22,089 nt of DNA from Propionibacteriaceae bacterium (GCA_003158895.1 PMLO01000128.1:41868-63956), one strand, 5' to 3'. Positions 1 through 7,296 are shown, counted from the stretch's first letter. Notes: generated by a model not told the origin, from the sequence alone. Made by a program: numbers and translations.

Positions 1-136
1 GGGCTACAGGCAGGGGTGCCGGTGCGGCGGGTGTGTACGGAGCGACCACCTGACCGGGCTGAACGGGCGCCGCATCCGCCGGCGGTTGGGCCCAGAGCTG
101 GTCGTTGGTCGGCTCGCGGTGCTGGGAAGTACTCAC
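1..136 (-). CDS. N-terminal fragment of an unknown Pro/Ala/Gln-rich protein
   Basis: Only the first 45 residues are in the window; the gene runs off the left edge. Read from a GTG at 136, the protein begins MSTSQHREPTNDQLW and continues as a low-complexity stretch rich in Pro, Ala, Gln and Val. Such N-termini are common in actinobacterial membrane proteins, where they precede the first transmembrane helix, but no helix is visible here and I assign no function. The start is chosen because TAGGCT lies 7 nt upstream, a spacing typical of leaderless actinobacterial genes, and because no Shine-Dalgarno sequence is present. The gene follows the PAC2-family gene on the same strand by about 33 bp. 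Confidence 0.5.
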   Translation of the reverse strand, partial: MSTSQHREPTNDQLWAQPPADAAPVQPGQVVAPYTPAAPAPLPVA

Positions 137-143
137 GGCATGC

Positions 144-149
144 AGCCTA
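144..149 (-). promoter_or_regulatory. Candidate -10 box for a leaderless start
   Basis: On the minus strand TAGGCT lies 7 nt before the GTG at 136. The TAnnnT form and short spacing fit a leaderless promoter. No convincing -35 was found. Confidence 0.35.
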
Positions 150-169
150 GCCAGGGCCGATAGGACCGG

Positions 170-1000
170 CTACTGGTCCCTGCGGCGCAAGTAGCGCTGG
201 AACTCTGCTGCGATGGCGTCGCCGGACGGCTCGGGCTCGCGGGCGTCGCTGGCCGTCTCGAGGTTGGAGATGTACTCGGCGACGTCCGGGTCGTCGGCAG
301 CGAGGTCGTCGACGCTGCGCTCCCACAGCTCGGCCCGTGCGGCGAGGTCACCGAGATCGATCGGGCCACCGAGGAGGTCTTCGAGACGGCTGAGGATGGC
401 CAGGGTCGCCTTCGGGTTGGGCGGGCTGGCGACGTAGTGGGGGCACGCTGCCCACACGCTGACCGTGGGGATCCCGGCGACCTGGCAGGCCTGGACCATG
501 ATGCCGTGGATGCCGGTGGGGCCTTCGTACGTGGATCGCTCGGCTCCGTACTTCTCACGGATGGCGACGTCGCCGCTGCTGAGCGAGATCGGTACGGGCC
601 GTGAGTGCGGGCTCTCCGAGAGCAGGGCACCCAGCACGATGACGAGCTCAGGGTCGGCGATGACCACCAGGGCGGACAGCGCGGCGGCGAACGACGGCCA
701 GCGGAAGTTCGGCTCCGGGCCACGGATGACCACGACATCCCGCATCGGCAGGTTGCAGACCACGATCTCCGTGCTCGGCCACGAGATGACCCGCTCCCCG
801 TCGCTGTCGAGGCTGACCAGAGGGCGCGACGACTGGAAGTCGTAGTACTCGTTCGGGTCGATCGACGCGACCACGCGCCCGTCGTACTGGCTGACGATGT
901 GGTCCGCCGCCTCACTGGCCGCTTGGGCAGCATCGCTCCACCCGCTGAACGCCATGACCAGCATCGGGTCGCGAAGGTTGCGGAGATCGGCTTCGGACAT
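170..1000 (-). CDS. PAC2 (proteasome assembly chaperone 2-like) family protein
   Basis: A 276-residue protein of the PAC2 family (formerly DUF75). The N-terminus has the pattern MLVMAFSGWSDAAQAAS, in which the FxGWxDAG-like motif is characteristic, followed by alternating strands and helices typical of the fold, including a glycine-rich segment with LVVIADPELVIVLGALL and a later GIPTVSVWAACPHYV. Relatives occur across Actinobacteria (the Rv2125/Cgl1923 group). Their name derives from eukaryotic proteasome assembly chaperones, but a bacterial role is not established and no proteasome gene is visible here. I chose the ATG at 1000. The frame stays open upstream to about 1250, but that extension is only translated 21-bp repeat DNA and has no family similarity. 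No Shine-Dalgarno sequence precedes the start, whereas a -10-like TAGCCT lies 7 nt upstream, so translation is probably leaderless. Confidence 0.88.
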   Translation of the reverse strand: MSEADLRNLRDPMLVMAFSGWSDAAQAASEAADHIVSQYDGRVVASIDPNEYYDFQSSRPLVSLDSDGERVISWPSTEIVVCNLPMRDVVVIRGPEPNFRWPSFAAALSALVVIADPELVIVLGALLSESPHSRPVPISLSSGDVAIREKYGAERSTYEGPTGIHGIMVQACQVAGIPTVSVWAACPHYVASPPNPKATLAILSRLEDLLGGPIDLGDLAARAELWERSVDDLAADDPDVAEYISNLETASDAREPEPSGDAIAAEFQRYLRRRDQ

Positions 1001-1007
1001 AACAACC

Positions 1008-1013
1008 AGGCTA
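1008..1013 (-). promoter_or_regulatory. Candidate -10 box for leaderless PAC2-family gene
   Basis: Minus-strand TAGCCT is followed by 7 nt and then the ATG at 1000. It separates the gene from the 21-bp repeat array, so the array would lie upstream of this promoter rather than in the mRNA if this is the real start point. The -35 region is not recognisable. Confidence 0.4.
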
Positions 1014-1050
1014 CCGGGTGCTTCAGGCGCCCACTCGTTCCTGCCCATCC

Positions 1051-1155
1051 GCGTGTGGGGAGAGTAGGTATCCGCGTGGGGAGAGGAGGTGTGCGTGTGG
1101 GGAGAGGAGGTATTCGCGCGGGGAGAGGGGGTGTGCGTGTGGGGAGAGGAGGTTT
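1051..1155 (+). repeat. Five 21-bp tandem repeats (G-rich on plus strand)
   Basis: The core GGGGAGAG starts at 1057, 1078, 1099, 1120 and 1141, exactly 21 bp apart each time. Units alternate between two types: type A flanks the core with GCGTGT and AGGTAT-like ends, and type B with CGCG and GGTGT ends, giving A-B-A-B-A, a 42-bp higher-order period. The plus strand carries AGGAGG-like purine tracts; the minus strand carries the complementary CCTCC tracts. Because 21 is a multiple of 3, every frame reads as a heptapeptide repeat, but I see no reason to believe that any is translated. Confidence 0.9.
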
Positions 1156-1170
1156 CCTCTGGTGACGGGG

Positions 1171-1232
1171 GCACAGGTGCACTCCTTGAGCGCACAGGTC
1201 CTCTCCTCGACGGGATATCTCCTCTCCTCAAC
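1171..1232 (-). repeat. Inverted copies of the 21-bp repeat
   Basis: CCTCTCCTC starts at 1200 and again at 1221, 21 bp apart, and a degenerate third unit (CACTCCTTGAG region) is in register around 1180. Read on the minus strand these units match the plus-strand array, in the order A-type (GCGT...GGAGAGGAG...TAT), B-type (CGTCGAGGAGAGG...TGT), degenerate unit. GCACAGG at 1171 and 1192 shows the same 21-bp register. The two arms therefore face each other across a spacer at about 1156-1170. Confidence 0.75.
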
Positions 1233-1272
1233 GCAGAAGGACCCCCCAGCATCAGCTGGAGGGTCCTTCTGC
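1233..1272 (-). terminator. Hairpin terminator downstream of rhaI
   Basis: An 18-bp stem (1233-1250 paired with 1255-1272; left arm GCAGAAGGACCCCCCAGC) has one mismatch and a 4-nt ATCA loop. It lies 26 bp past the rhaI stop codon. No T-run follows on the minus strand, which is usual for GC-rich actinobacterial terminators. It should also shield the inverted repeat array from rhaI transcription. Confidence 0.85.
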
Positions 1273-1297
1273 TCTGAGTGACGAGCTTCTGGGTGGG

Positions 1298-2461
1298 TTA
1301 CGAGTTCCAGCCTGACTGCTGGCCGCCGATGCGCTCGGCCTCGATGCCTGCCTGGTACCCGCTCGCGATGAACGTGGCGATCGGGTCGCGGGGGAGACCG
1401 CGGGACTCGCGCCAGTCGGCGAGATCGGCGCGGACGTCGGTGTAGAAGGCGTCCATGAAGACGCCGTTGGCGCCAAGAACGTCGCCGGCCTTCTGGGCCT
1501 GCGCCAATGCCTCGGTGTCGACGAGCAGGACCTTGGCCAGCATCTCCTGCACATTCAGTACGGAGCGGAGCTGGCCCTGGATGTGGGGCTCGATGTTGTG
1601 GCACTGGTCGAGCATGAGCACGACGTCGGGGTTCTCGAGACCGCCGCCGCGCACCACTTCGTACAGGATCCTGAACAGCTGGAACGGATCGGCTGCACCG
1701 ACGATGAGGTCGTCGTCGGCGTAGAAGCGCGAGTTGAAGTCGAACGATCCGAGCCGGTTCTGGCGCAGCAGCTGGGCGACGATGAACTCGATGTTCGTGC
1801 CGGGCGCGTGGTGGCCCGTGTCGAGGCAGACCGAAGCCTTCGGGCCGAGGGCCAGGCAGTGGAGCAGCGAGGTGCCCCAGTCGGGGACGTCGGTCGAGTA
1901 GAAGGACGGCTCGAAGAACTTGTACTCGAGCACGATGCGCTGGTCCGGTCCGAGACCCGCGTAGATCTCTTCAAGGCCTTCCGCGAGTCGCTCCTGCCGG
2001 TCACGGATGTCGTCCTGGCCGGGGTAGTTCGTCCCGTCGGCGAGCCAGATCTTGAGGTCGCGCGATCCCGTCGCAGTCATGACGTCGATGCACTCGAGGT
2101 TGTGCTTCACGGCCTTCGCACGGACGGACGCCTTGGAGTTGCATAGGCTGCCGAGCTTGAAGTCCTCGTCCTGGAACGTGTTCGAGTTGACCGTGCCGAT
2201 GCGCACACCATGGTCGGCCGCGAAGGCGTTCAGCGCGTCGTAGTCATCGACCTTGTCCCACGGGATGTGGAGCGCCACTGCCGGAGCAAGTCCGCTCGCC
2301 TTGTGCACCTGCGCGGCGTCGGCGATCTTCTCCTGGATCGTACGCGGCGTGCCAGCCTGAGCGAACACCTTGAAGCGGGTGCCGGAGTTGCCGTACGCCC
2401 ACGAGGGGACTTCGATCTGGAGGCCGGCAAGGCGGTCGGTGATCTCGCTGAACTGGGGCAT
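1298..2461 (-). CDS. rhaI: L-rhamnose isomerase
   Basis: This 387-residue cytoplasmic enzyme would convert L-rhamnose to L-rhamnulose, the first step of the phosphorylative rhamnose pathway. It is of the Pseudomonas-type RhaI family: WAYGNSGTRFKVFAQ near residue 21, VALHIPWDKVDD near 62 and the metal-binding motifs VLEYKFFEP (E179), CLDTGHHAPG (D214, H217), ADDD (D249, D251) and LDQCHN (D285) are all present. By register with the Pseudomonas enzyme, as I recall it, the histidine metal ligand is replaced by D241 in SFDFNS. The ATG at 2461 is preceded by GAGGAG at good spacing. The gene diverges from rhaB and shares its operator region. It ends 26 bp before a strong hairpin. Confidence 0.95.
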   Translation of the reverse strand: MPQFSEITDRLAGLQIEVPSWAYGNSGTRFKVFAQAGTPRTIQEKIADAAQVHKASGLAPAVALHIPWDKVDDYDALNAFAADHGVRIGTVNSNTFQDEDFKLGSLCNSKASVRAKAVKHNLECIDVMTATGSRDLKIWLADGTNYPGQDDIRDRQERLAEGLEEIYAGLGPDQRIVLEYKFFEPSFYSTDVPDWGTSLLHCLALGPKASVCLDTGHHAPGTNIEFIVAQLLRQNRLGSFDFNSRFYADDDLIVGAADPFQLFRILYEVVRGGGLENPDVVLMLDQCHNIEPHIQGQLRSVLNVQEMLAKVLLVDTEALAQAQKAGDVLGANGVFMDAFYTDVRADLADWRESRGLPRDPIATFIASGYQAGIEAERIGGQQSGWNS

Positions 2462-2483
2462 CTTTGCTCCTCAAGGACGATTA

Positions 2484-2495
2484 TGAATCGATTCA
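2484..2495. promoter_or_regulatory. Palindromic operator O1 (LacI-type) at rhaI promoter
   Basis: TGAATCGATTCA is a perfect 12-bp palindrome with a central CG, the usual form of a LacI-family operator. It starts 23 bp upstream of the rhaI start codon and abuts the rhaI -10 box, so a bound repressor would block transcription initiation. The core GAATCGATTC recurs at O2. Confidence 0.75.
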
Positions 2496-2524
2496 GTGTA
2501 TGCTCGGCGTCGTGTTCTCGTCAA
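2495..2524 (-). promoter_or_regulatory. rhaI promoter
   Basis: On the minus strand, TTGACG (2524-2519) and TACACT (2500-2495) are separated by 18 bp. This is the best sigma70-type promoter in the window. The transcript would begin inside or just after operator O1, leaving a short leader with the GAGGAG ribosome site. Confidence 0.65.
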
Positions 2525-2564
2525 GGACTCCGGACATGCTGTCGCAGCCATTCGACCGCCCAGA

Positions 2565-2578
2565 GCGAATCGATTCGC
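2565..2578. promoter_or_regulatory. Palindromic operator O2 (LacI-type) upstream of rhaB
   Basis: GCGAATCGATTCGC is a perfect 14-bp palindrome sharing the 10-bp core GAATCGATTC with O1. The centres are 82 bp apart, close to eight helical turns, compatible with looping by a tetrameric repressor. O2 ends 64 bp before the rhaB start. A weak -10-like TACGGT at 2599-2604 follows, so O2 may cover the -35 region of the rhaB operon promoter. Confidence 0.7.
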
Positions 2579-2642
2579 GCTTCGGTGCTGTGACGCTGTA
2601 CGGTCCCGAGGCAGGAGGGTGCAACGTGCTCGAGGAGGAGCG

Positions 2643-4136
2643 ATGACGCACACCGGACCGGCAGCCTTTGCTGCCGCTGACCTGGGCGCAAGCAGTGGGC
2701 GGGTGATTCTCGGCGTCCTCTCCGACGGCCGTATCGAGCTGAGTCAGACCGCACGTTTCGTGACGCCTTCGACAACCATCGCGTACGACGGCGTCGAGGA
2801 GCTCCACTGGGACTTCGAGACGCTCATCGCCTCGGTCGCGCACGGTGTCGACGTGGCCCAGAACTCGGGCATCGAGCTCAGAAGCATCGGCATCGACACC
2901 TGGGGCGTCGATTACGGACGCGTACGGGCCGACCGGACGCTGCTCGAGGATCCGTACAACTACCGCGACTCCCGTACAGACGGCATCCCCGACAAACTCT
3001 TCGCGGACATCCCGGCGGCGACCATGTACAGCCGGTGCGGTCTGCAGGTGATGCCGTTCAACACCGTGTTCCAGCTCGTGGCGGCGGCCGGCCAGGCCGG
3101 CTGGGACGTCACGGACCAGGTACTGCTGCTTCCCGACCTCATCGGCCATTGGTTCACGGGCGTCGGCGTCGCCGAGATGACCATCGCATCGACGACCGGT
3201 CTCCTGGACGTGGCCAACCGTCGCTGGAGCGCCGAGACGCTCGCGGACGTGAACCGCCTGTACGGACTGCCTCTGGAGCGCGTCCTGCCGACGCTGGTCG
3301 AGCCCGGCACGGTCGGAGCCCCGGCGATCCGCCTGGCCAAGCCTGTACCGGTCGTGTCCGTCGGTGGCCACGACACGGCCTCGGCAGTCGTCACGGTGCC
3401 GACGACGACCGACAACTTCGCGTACATCTCGAGCGGTACGTGGTCGCTCGTCGGTCTCGAGCTCGACGCGCCCGTCCTGACTCCAGCGAGCCGGCAACTC
3501 AACTTCACCAACGAACTGGGGCTCGACGGCACCGTTCGCTACCTCAAGAACGTCATGGGCCTGTGGGTGTTCTCGGAGTCGATCCGGACCTGGGAGAAAA
3601 CGACTCCGGCCGTCCCGCTGCCAGATCGCCTGGCGGCCGCTGCGAAGCTGCCGCCACTGGCCGCAGTGGTCGACATGAACGACGAGCGTCTGCTGCCCCC
3701 GGGCGACATGCCGGGCCGGCTCGCGGCCATGGCATCCGAGACCGGCCAGGCGGCGCCCAGGACCCAGGACGAGTTCGCGCGCTGCATCATCGACTCGCTC
3801 GCGCTGACCTACCGCGTCGCCATCCGCGACGCATGTGAGATGGCCGGCCGCGACATCGAGGTGGTCCACATCGTCGGCGGCGGGTCCCAGAACGCCCTGC
3901 TGTGCCAGCTCACGGCGGAGGCGACGGGACTGCCTGTGGTCGCCGGGCCGACGGAGGGTACGGCGATGGGCAACCTGCTCGTACAGGCTCGCGCGATGGG
4001 CGCACTGTCGGGCGGTCTCGGGGAGCTGCGTGCCATCGCTCGCGCCAGCTCCGAGCTCACGCGCTACACGCCGGGCGTGCTCGGGATCAGTCAGCAGCAA
4101 TGGGCCGACGCGGAACGTCGCGCGTTCGCCCGGTAG
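2643..4136 (+). CDS. rhaB: Rhamnulokinase
   Basis: This 497-residue FGGY-type kinase would phosphorylate L-rhamnulose to L-rhamnulose-1-phosphate with ATP. Seen in the sequence: the N-terminal ATPase motif ADLGASSGRV (residues 12-21), GIDTWGVDYG (83-92), YNYRDSRTDG near 105, the catalytic-base region GGHDTASAV with D244, SSGTWSLVG near 263, and the C-terminal nucleotide motif HIVGGGSQN. The length is normal for RhaB. I chose the ATG at 2643 because GAGGAGGAG sits just upstream and the homologous N-terminus begins there; the frame is open to 2496, but that extension crosses operator O2. It is the first gene of a plus-strand operon, with only 8 bp before the PHP gene. Confidence 0.95.
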   Translation: MTHTGPAAFAAADLGASSGRVILGVLSDGRIELSQTARFVTPSTTIAYDGVEELHWDFETLIASVAHGVDVAQNSGIELRSIGIDTWGVDYGRVRADRTLLEDPYNYRDSRTDGIPDKLFADIPAATMYSRCGLQVMPFNTVFQLVAAAGQAGWDVTDQVLLLPDLIGHWFTGVGVAEMTIASTTGLLDVANRRWSAETLADVNRLYGLPLERVLPTLVEPGTVGAPAIRLAKPVPVVSVGGHDTASAVVTVPTTTDNFAYISSGTWSLVGLELDAPVLTPASRQLNFTNELGLDGTVRYLKNVMGLWVFSESIRTWEKTTPAVPLPDRLAAAAKLPPLAAVVDMNDERLLPPGDMPGRLAAMASETGQAAPRTQDEFARCIIDSLALTYRVAIRDACEMAGRDIEVVHIVGGGSQNALLCQLTAEATGLPVVAGPTEGTAMGNLLVQARAMGALSGGLGELRAIARASSELTRYTPGVLGISQQQWADAERRAFAR

Positions 4137-4144
4137 GAGGAGCC

Positions 4145-5302
4145 ATGACTCAGAAGATCGTCAACACCCACGTCCACGTACCGCCGAACTTCTCGGCGTT
4201 CGCCAGCCCCGAGGACGTCGTCGAGACTGCGCGCGCCGAAGGGGTCCGCGCCATCGGGATCTCGAACTTCTACGACCAGCAGGTGTACGGGCGGTTCGCC
4301 GAACTGTGCCGCGCCGCCGGGATCGTGCCGCTGTTCGGCCTGGAGTTCATCACGCTGGTGCCCGACCTCGAGGCTGCCGGCATCCGCGTCAACGATCCCG
4401 CGAACCCCGGCCGCATGTACGTGTGCGGCAAGGGCATCGACCCGTTCCGCGAGAAGTCGCCGGCGGCGGCAGCCACGGCGGCGGAGATCCGTGAGGGCAA
4501 CGACTCACGCGCGGCCGAGATGGTGCGGCGCCTCGACGTACACCTCCAAGCCGCCGGTCTTGGTTCGCGGTTGACCGCCGAGGCGATCGCGGCCGACGTT
4601 GCCGCGCGCTCCTGTGTACCGGTCGAGTGGGTCTCGCTCCAGGAGCGCCACATCGCGCGCGCCGTCGAGGAGGCCGTCTCGGCCCTCGCCGAAGGCGACC
4701 GCGCGGCCGTGCTCGAGAAGGCGTACGGAGCGCCGGCGAAGGCGTCGCTCGACGACGCCGTGGGCATGCAGGGCGAAGTGCGGTCCAAGCTGCTCAAGGC
4801 CGGCACCGCGGGCTTCGCCCCTGAGGTCCCGCTGTCGTTCGAGGCCGCCTACGCGTACGTGCTCGCGATGGGCGGCATTCCTTGCTACCCGACGCTCGCC
4901 GACGGCGTCGCCCCCGTCTGCCCGTTCGAGGAGCCGCCGGCCGCACTGGCCGCACGCCTCGTCGAGCGCGGCATCCACCTCGCCGAACTCATCCCGATCC
5001 GCAACAAGACCGCGGTCGTCGACGTGTACGTCGAGGCGTTCGTCGCGGCCGGCATCGAGGTCGTCGCCGGTACGGAGCACAACACGGCGGACCGCATCCC
5101 GTTCGACCCGGCATGTACGGACGGGGCCATGTCGGGCGCTGCCCGCGCCGCGTTCTGGCGGGGCACCTGCATCGTGGCCGCCCACCAGGCCCGGATCGCC
5201 GCCGGGCGACCCGGTTACGTGGACGCCGCCGGCCGGCTGGCCGCACCAGCCGAAGAGCTTGTCACTGAAGGAGCCGCCATCATCGGCGGCGTGGAGGAGT
5301 AG
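4145..5302 (+). CDS. PHP-domain protein of the rhamnose operon, function unknown
   Basis: A 385-residue protein with a Polymerase-and-Histidinol-Phosphatase fold. Motif I is intact (H9 and H11 in NTHVHVPP), and the segment to GLEF (E67) follows the DnaE PHP layout. At motif II, where TDH is normal, it reads S40-N41-F42. A later GTEHNT (E311, H312) corresponds to the usual SDxH-type motif, and H347 may be another ligand. Known PHP members hydrolyse phosphate esters or phosphodiesters, so a sugar-phosphate phosphatase or phosphoesterase acting on a rhamnose-pathway intermediate is possible, but the incomplete metal set makes another activity equally possible. The gene sits between rhaB and the aldolase with 8-bp and 2-bp gaps and its own TAGGAGGAG ribosome site, so co-expression with the pathway is very likely. 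Confidence 0.85.
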   Translation: MTQKIVNTHVHVPPNFSAFASPEDVVETARAEGVRAIGISNFYDQQVYGRFAELCRAAGIVPLFGLEFITLVPDLEAAGIRVNDPANPGRMYVCGKGIDPFREKSPAAAATAAEIREGNDSRAAEMVRRLDVHLQAAGLGSRLTAEAIAADVAARSCVPVEWVSLQERHIARAVEEAVSALAEGDRAAVLEKAYGAPAKASLDDAVGMQGEVRSKLLKAGTAGFAPEVPLSFEAAYAYVLAMGGIPCYPTLADGVAPVCPFEEPPAALAARLVERGIHLAELIPIRNKTAVVDVYVEAFVAAGIEVVAGTEHNTADRIPFDPACTDGAMSGAARAAFWRGTCIVAAHQARIAAGRPGYVDAAGRLAAPAEELVTEGAAIIGGVEE

Positions 5303-5304
5303 GA

Positions 5305-7281
5305 ATGTCAGAGCAGCTGTTCGCGGACCTCATCAAGGTCGCCAACCGGTACGGGGAGTCGGAGTACTCCCGAGCGGGTGGCGGCAACGCATCGGTCAAG
5401 ATCGACGGCGTCCTCCACATCAAGCCCAGTGGTGTCCCGCTGCTGTCGTTGACGACGGCCGACCTCGTACCTCTCGCCCTCACGCCGCTGCTCGACGCCC
5501 TCGTGAGCGACGATGCGGTCGAGGGCGACCCGGTCGTAGCAGCCGCCACGGCGGCCCTCCTTCCGAGCTACACCGGTGGCCGCCGCCCGAGCGTCGAGAT
5601 CCTCTTCCACGCGCTCATCGACGACCCGCTCGTCCTCCACCTGCACCCGCTCACCGCCAATGCCCTGACCTGCAACGCCGACGCGGTGGCGCTCGCCGAG
5701 ATGCTGCTCGGTGACGACGCGATCGTCGTCGACTACATCGATCCCGGTGTCCCGCTGGCGCGCGAGATCGCTGCCGTCCGTGACGCGTACACCGCTCGTA
5801 CCGGCAAGCCCGCACCGAAGATCACGCTGCTGCGCAACCACGGCATCATCGTCTCCGGCGACACGGCCGATGAGATCAGCGCCCATGTCGCCACGGTGAC
5901 CGACGCGGTCCGTGCGGCAATCGACGCCGTCCCCGCGCCCACCGCCCCCGCAGCCGACGAACCAGGCACGCGCCGGCTCATCGACGCGATCGCACCGACG
6001 CTTCGAGGCCTGCTCGGCGGAGAGCATCACCTGGCCGTCGTCACGAGCGCCGCCACCGAGCTGATCCGCGCCGAGACCGGGCCGGACTCCGCGATGCTCG
6101 CCGGAGGACCGCTCATCCCCGACCAGATCGTGTACGCGGGCTCGCTGCCGTGCGTGGTCACGGTCGATGATCTGGCCGAGGCCGGGGACACGGCTGCTGC
6201 CGCCGTCGCCGACTACAAGGCCGCGTACGGGAAGGCGCCGGTCATCGTCGTCGTACCGCACACCGTCGTGTTCGCCGCGGGCAAGGACAAGGCCGCTGCC
6301 GACAACGCGCTGGCGGTGTTCACCGACTCGCTCCGCGTCACGCGCGATGCCAACCGGCTGGGTACCGTCCAGGTCATGACGCCCGCCCAGCGCGGCTTCA
6401 TCGAGACCTGGGAAGCCGAGGCGTACCGGCAGAAGGTTGCGGCAGGCGGCGCGGCCGGGCGGCTCACGGGCAAGATCGCCTATGTCACCGGCGCAGCCCA
6501 GGGCTTCGGGCTCGGCATCACCGAATCGCTGCTCGCTGAGGGCGCCACCGTGGTGCTTGCCGACCTCAACCTCGACGGCGCGTCCGCTCAGGCCGAGCGG
6601 CTGTCTGCCCAGCATGGCGCCGGCAGGGCGATCGCCGTCGGAGTCGACGTCTCAAACCCCGACTCGCAGGTCGACGCGATCCACGAGGTCGTTCGGCGGC
6701 TCGGCGGCCTCGACGTGTTCATCTCCAACGCCGGTGTGCTCCGCGCGGACGGGGTGATGACGCAGTCGGTGGCCGACTTCGACTTCGTGACGAACATCAA
6801 CTACCGCGGCTACTTCCTCGGCGTACGCGCGGTGGCCCCGGTCCTCGCCGCCCAGCACGCGGCCCGCCCGGATAGGCTCTTCGACATCATCGAGATCAAC
6901 TCGAAGTCCGGACTCGAAGGCTCGAAGCGGAACTTCGCCTACTCCGGTTCGAAGTTCGGCGGCATCGGGCTCACCCAGTCGTTCGCCCTCGAGCTCATCG
7001 AGTACGGCATCAAGGTCAACGCCGTGTGCCCCGGCAACTTCCTCGACGGGCCGCTGTGGTCCGACCCGGAGCGCGGCCTGTTCGTGCAGTACCTGCGCGC
7101 AGGCAAGGTGGAGGGCGCCACGACAGTCGACGACGTGCGCCACTTCTACGAGGCCAAGGTGCCGATCGGCCGCGGCTGCCTGCCCAGCGACGTGGCTCGT
7201 GCCGTGACGTACGTCATCGAGCAGCAGTACGAGACCGGGCAGGCCCTTCCGGTCACCGGCGGCCAGAACATGCTCAGCTGA
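5305..7281 (+). CDS. rhaEW: Bifunctional rhamnulose-1-phosphate aldolase / short-chain dehydrogenase
   Basis: A 658-residue fusion. Residues 1-380 form a class II (zinc) aldolase: GGGNASVK at 26-32, the metal-binding pair HLH at 112-114 and the third histidine H179 in RNHGII. Residues from about 386 form an SDR: cofactor motif TGAAQGFG (395-402), SNAGVL near 474, and the catalytic S533, Y546 and K550. The aldolase would split L-rhamnulose-1-phosphate into dihydroxyacetone phosphate and L-lactaldehyde; by analogy with the RhaEW/YuxG family, the SDR half would then oxidise lactaldehyde to lactate with NAD. The direction of the dehydrogenase step is inferred. It starts 2 bp after the PHP stop, using GGAGGAGTAGGA as ribosome site, and is slightly shorter than typical family members. 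Confidence 0.93.
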   Translation: MSEQLFADLIKVANRYGESEYSRAGGGNASVKIDGVLHIKPSGVPLLSLTTADLVPLALTPLLDALVSDDAVEGDPVVAAATAALLPSYTGGRRPSVEILFHALIDDPLVLHLHPLTANALTCNADAVALAEMLLGDDAIVVDYIDPGVPLAREIAAVRDAYTARTGKPAPKITLLRNHGIIVSGDTADEISAHVATVTDAVRAAIDAVPAPTAPAADEPGTRRLIDAIAPTLRGLLGGEHHLAVVTSAATELIRAETGPDSAMLAGGPLIPDQIVYAGSLPCVVTVDDLAEAGDTAAAAVADYKAAYGKAPVIVVVPHTVVFAAGKDKAAADNALAVFTDSLRVTRDANRLGTVQVMTPAQRGFIETWEAEAYRQKVAAGGAAGRLTGKIAYVTGAAQGFGLGITESLLAEGATVVLADLNLDGASAQAERLSAQHGAGRAIAVGVDVSNPDSQVDAIHEVVRRLGGLDVFISNAGVLRADGVMTQSVADFDFVTNINYRGYFLGVRAVAPVLAAQHAARPDRLFDIIEINSKSGLEGSKRNFAYSGSKFGGIGLTQSFALELIEYGIKVNAVCPGNFLDGPLWSDPERGLFVQYLRAGKVEGATTVDDVRHFYEAKVPIGRGCLPSDVARAVTYVIEQQYETGQALPVTGGQNMLS

Positions 7282-7296
7282 GAAGGAGATACGACC

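Noticed and set aside
605..1165. Long plus-strand open frame with a VGRGG(V/I)R heptapeptide repeat
   Set aside because: It is antisense to the PAC2-family gene and gets its repeat from the 21-bp DNA array, which is open in several frames because 21 is divisible by 3.
1051..1232. CRISPR array
   Set aside because: The 21-bp units are contiguous with no unique spacers, and both orientations occur.
1001..1252. N-terminal extension of the PAC2-family protein through the repeats
   Set aside because: The extension has no family similarity, crosses the repeat and the terminator arm, and the ATG at 1000 has a leaderless -10 box.
2493..4100. Long minus-strand open frame opposite rhaB
   Set aside because: Mirror of a GC-rich coding gene with strong third-position bias; arginine-rich, without recognisable domains, and rhaB is certain.
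5308..6615. Long minus-strand open frame opposite the aldolase fusion
   Set aside because: Shadow frame; the plus-strand protein has complete aldolase and SDR motifs.
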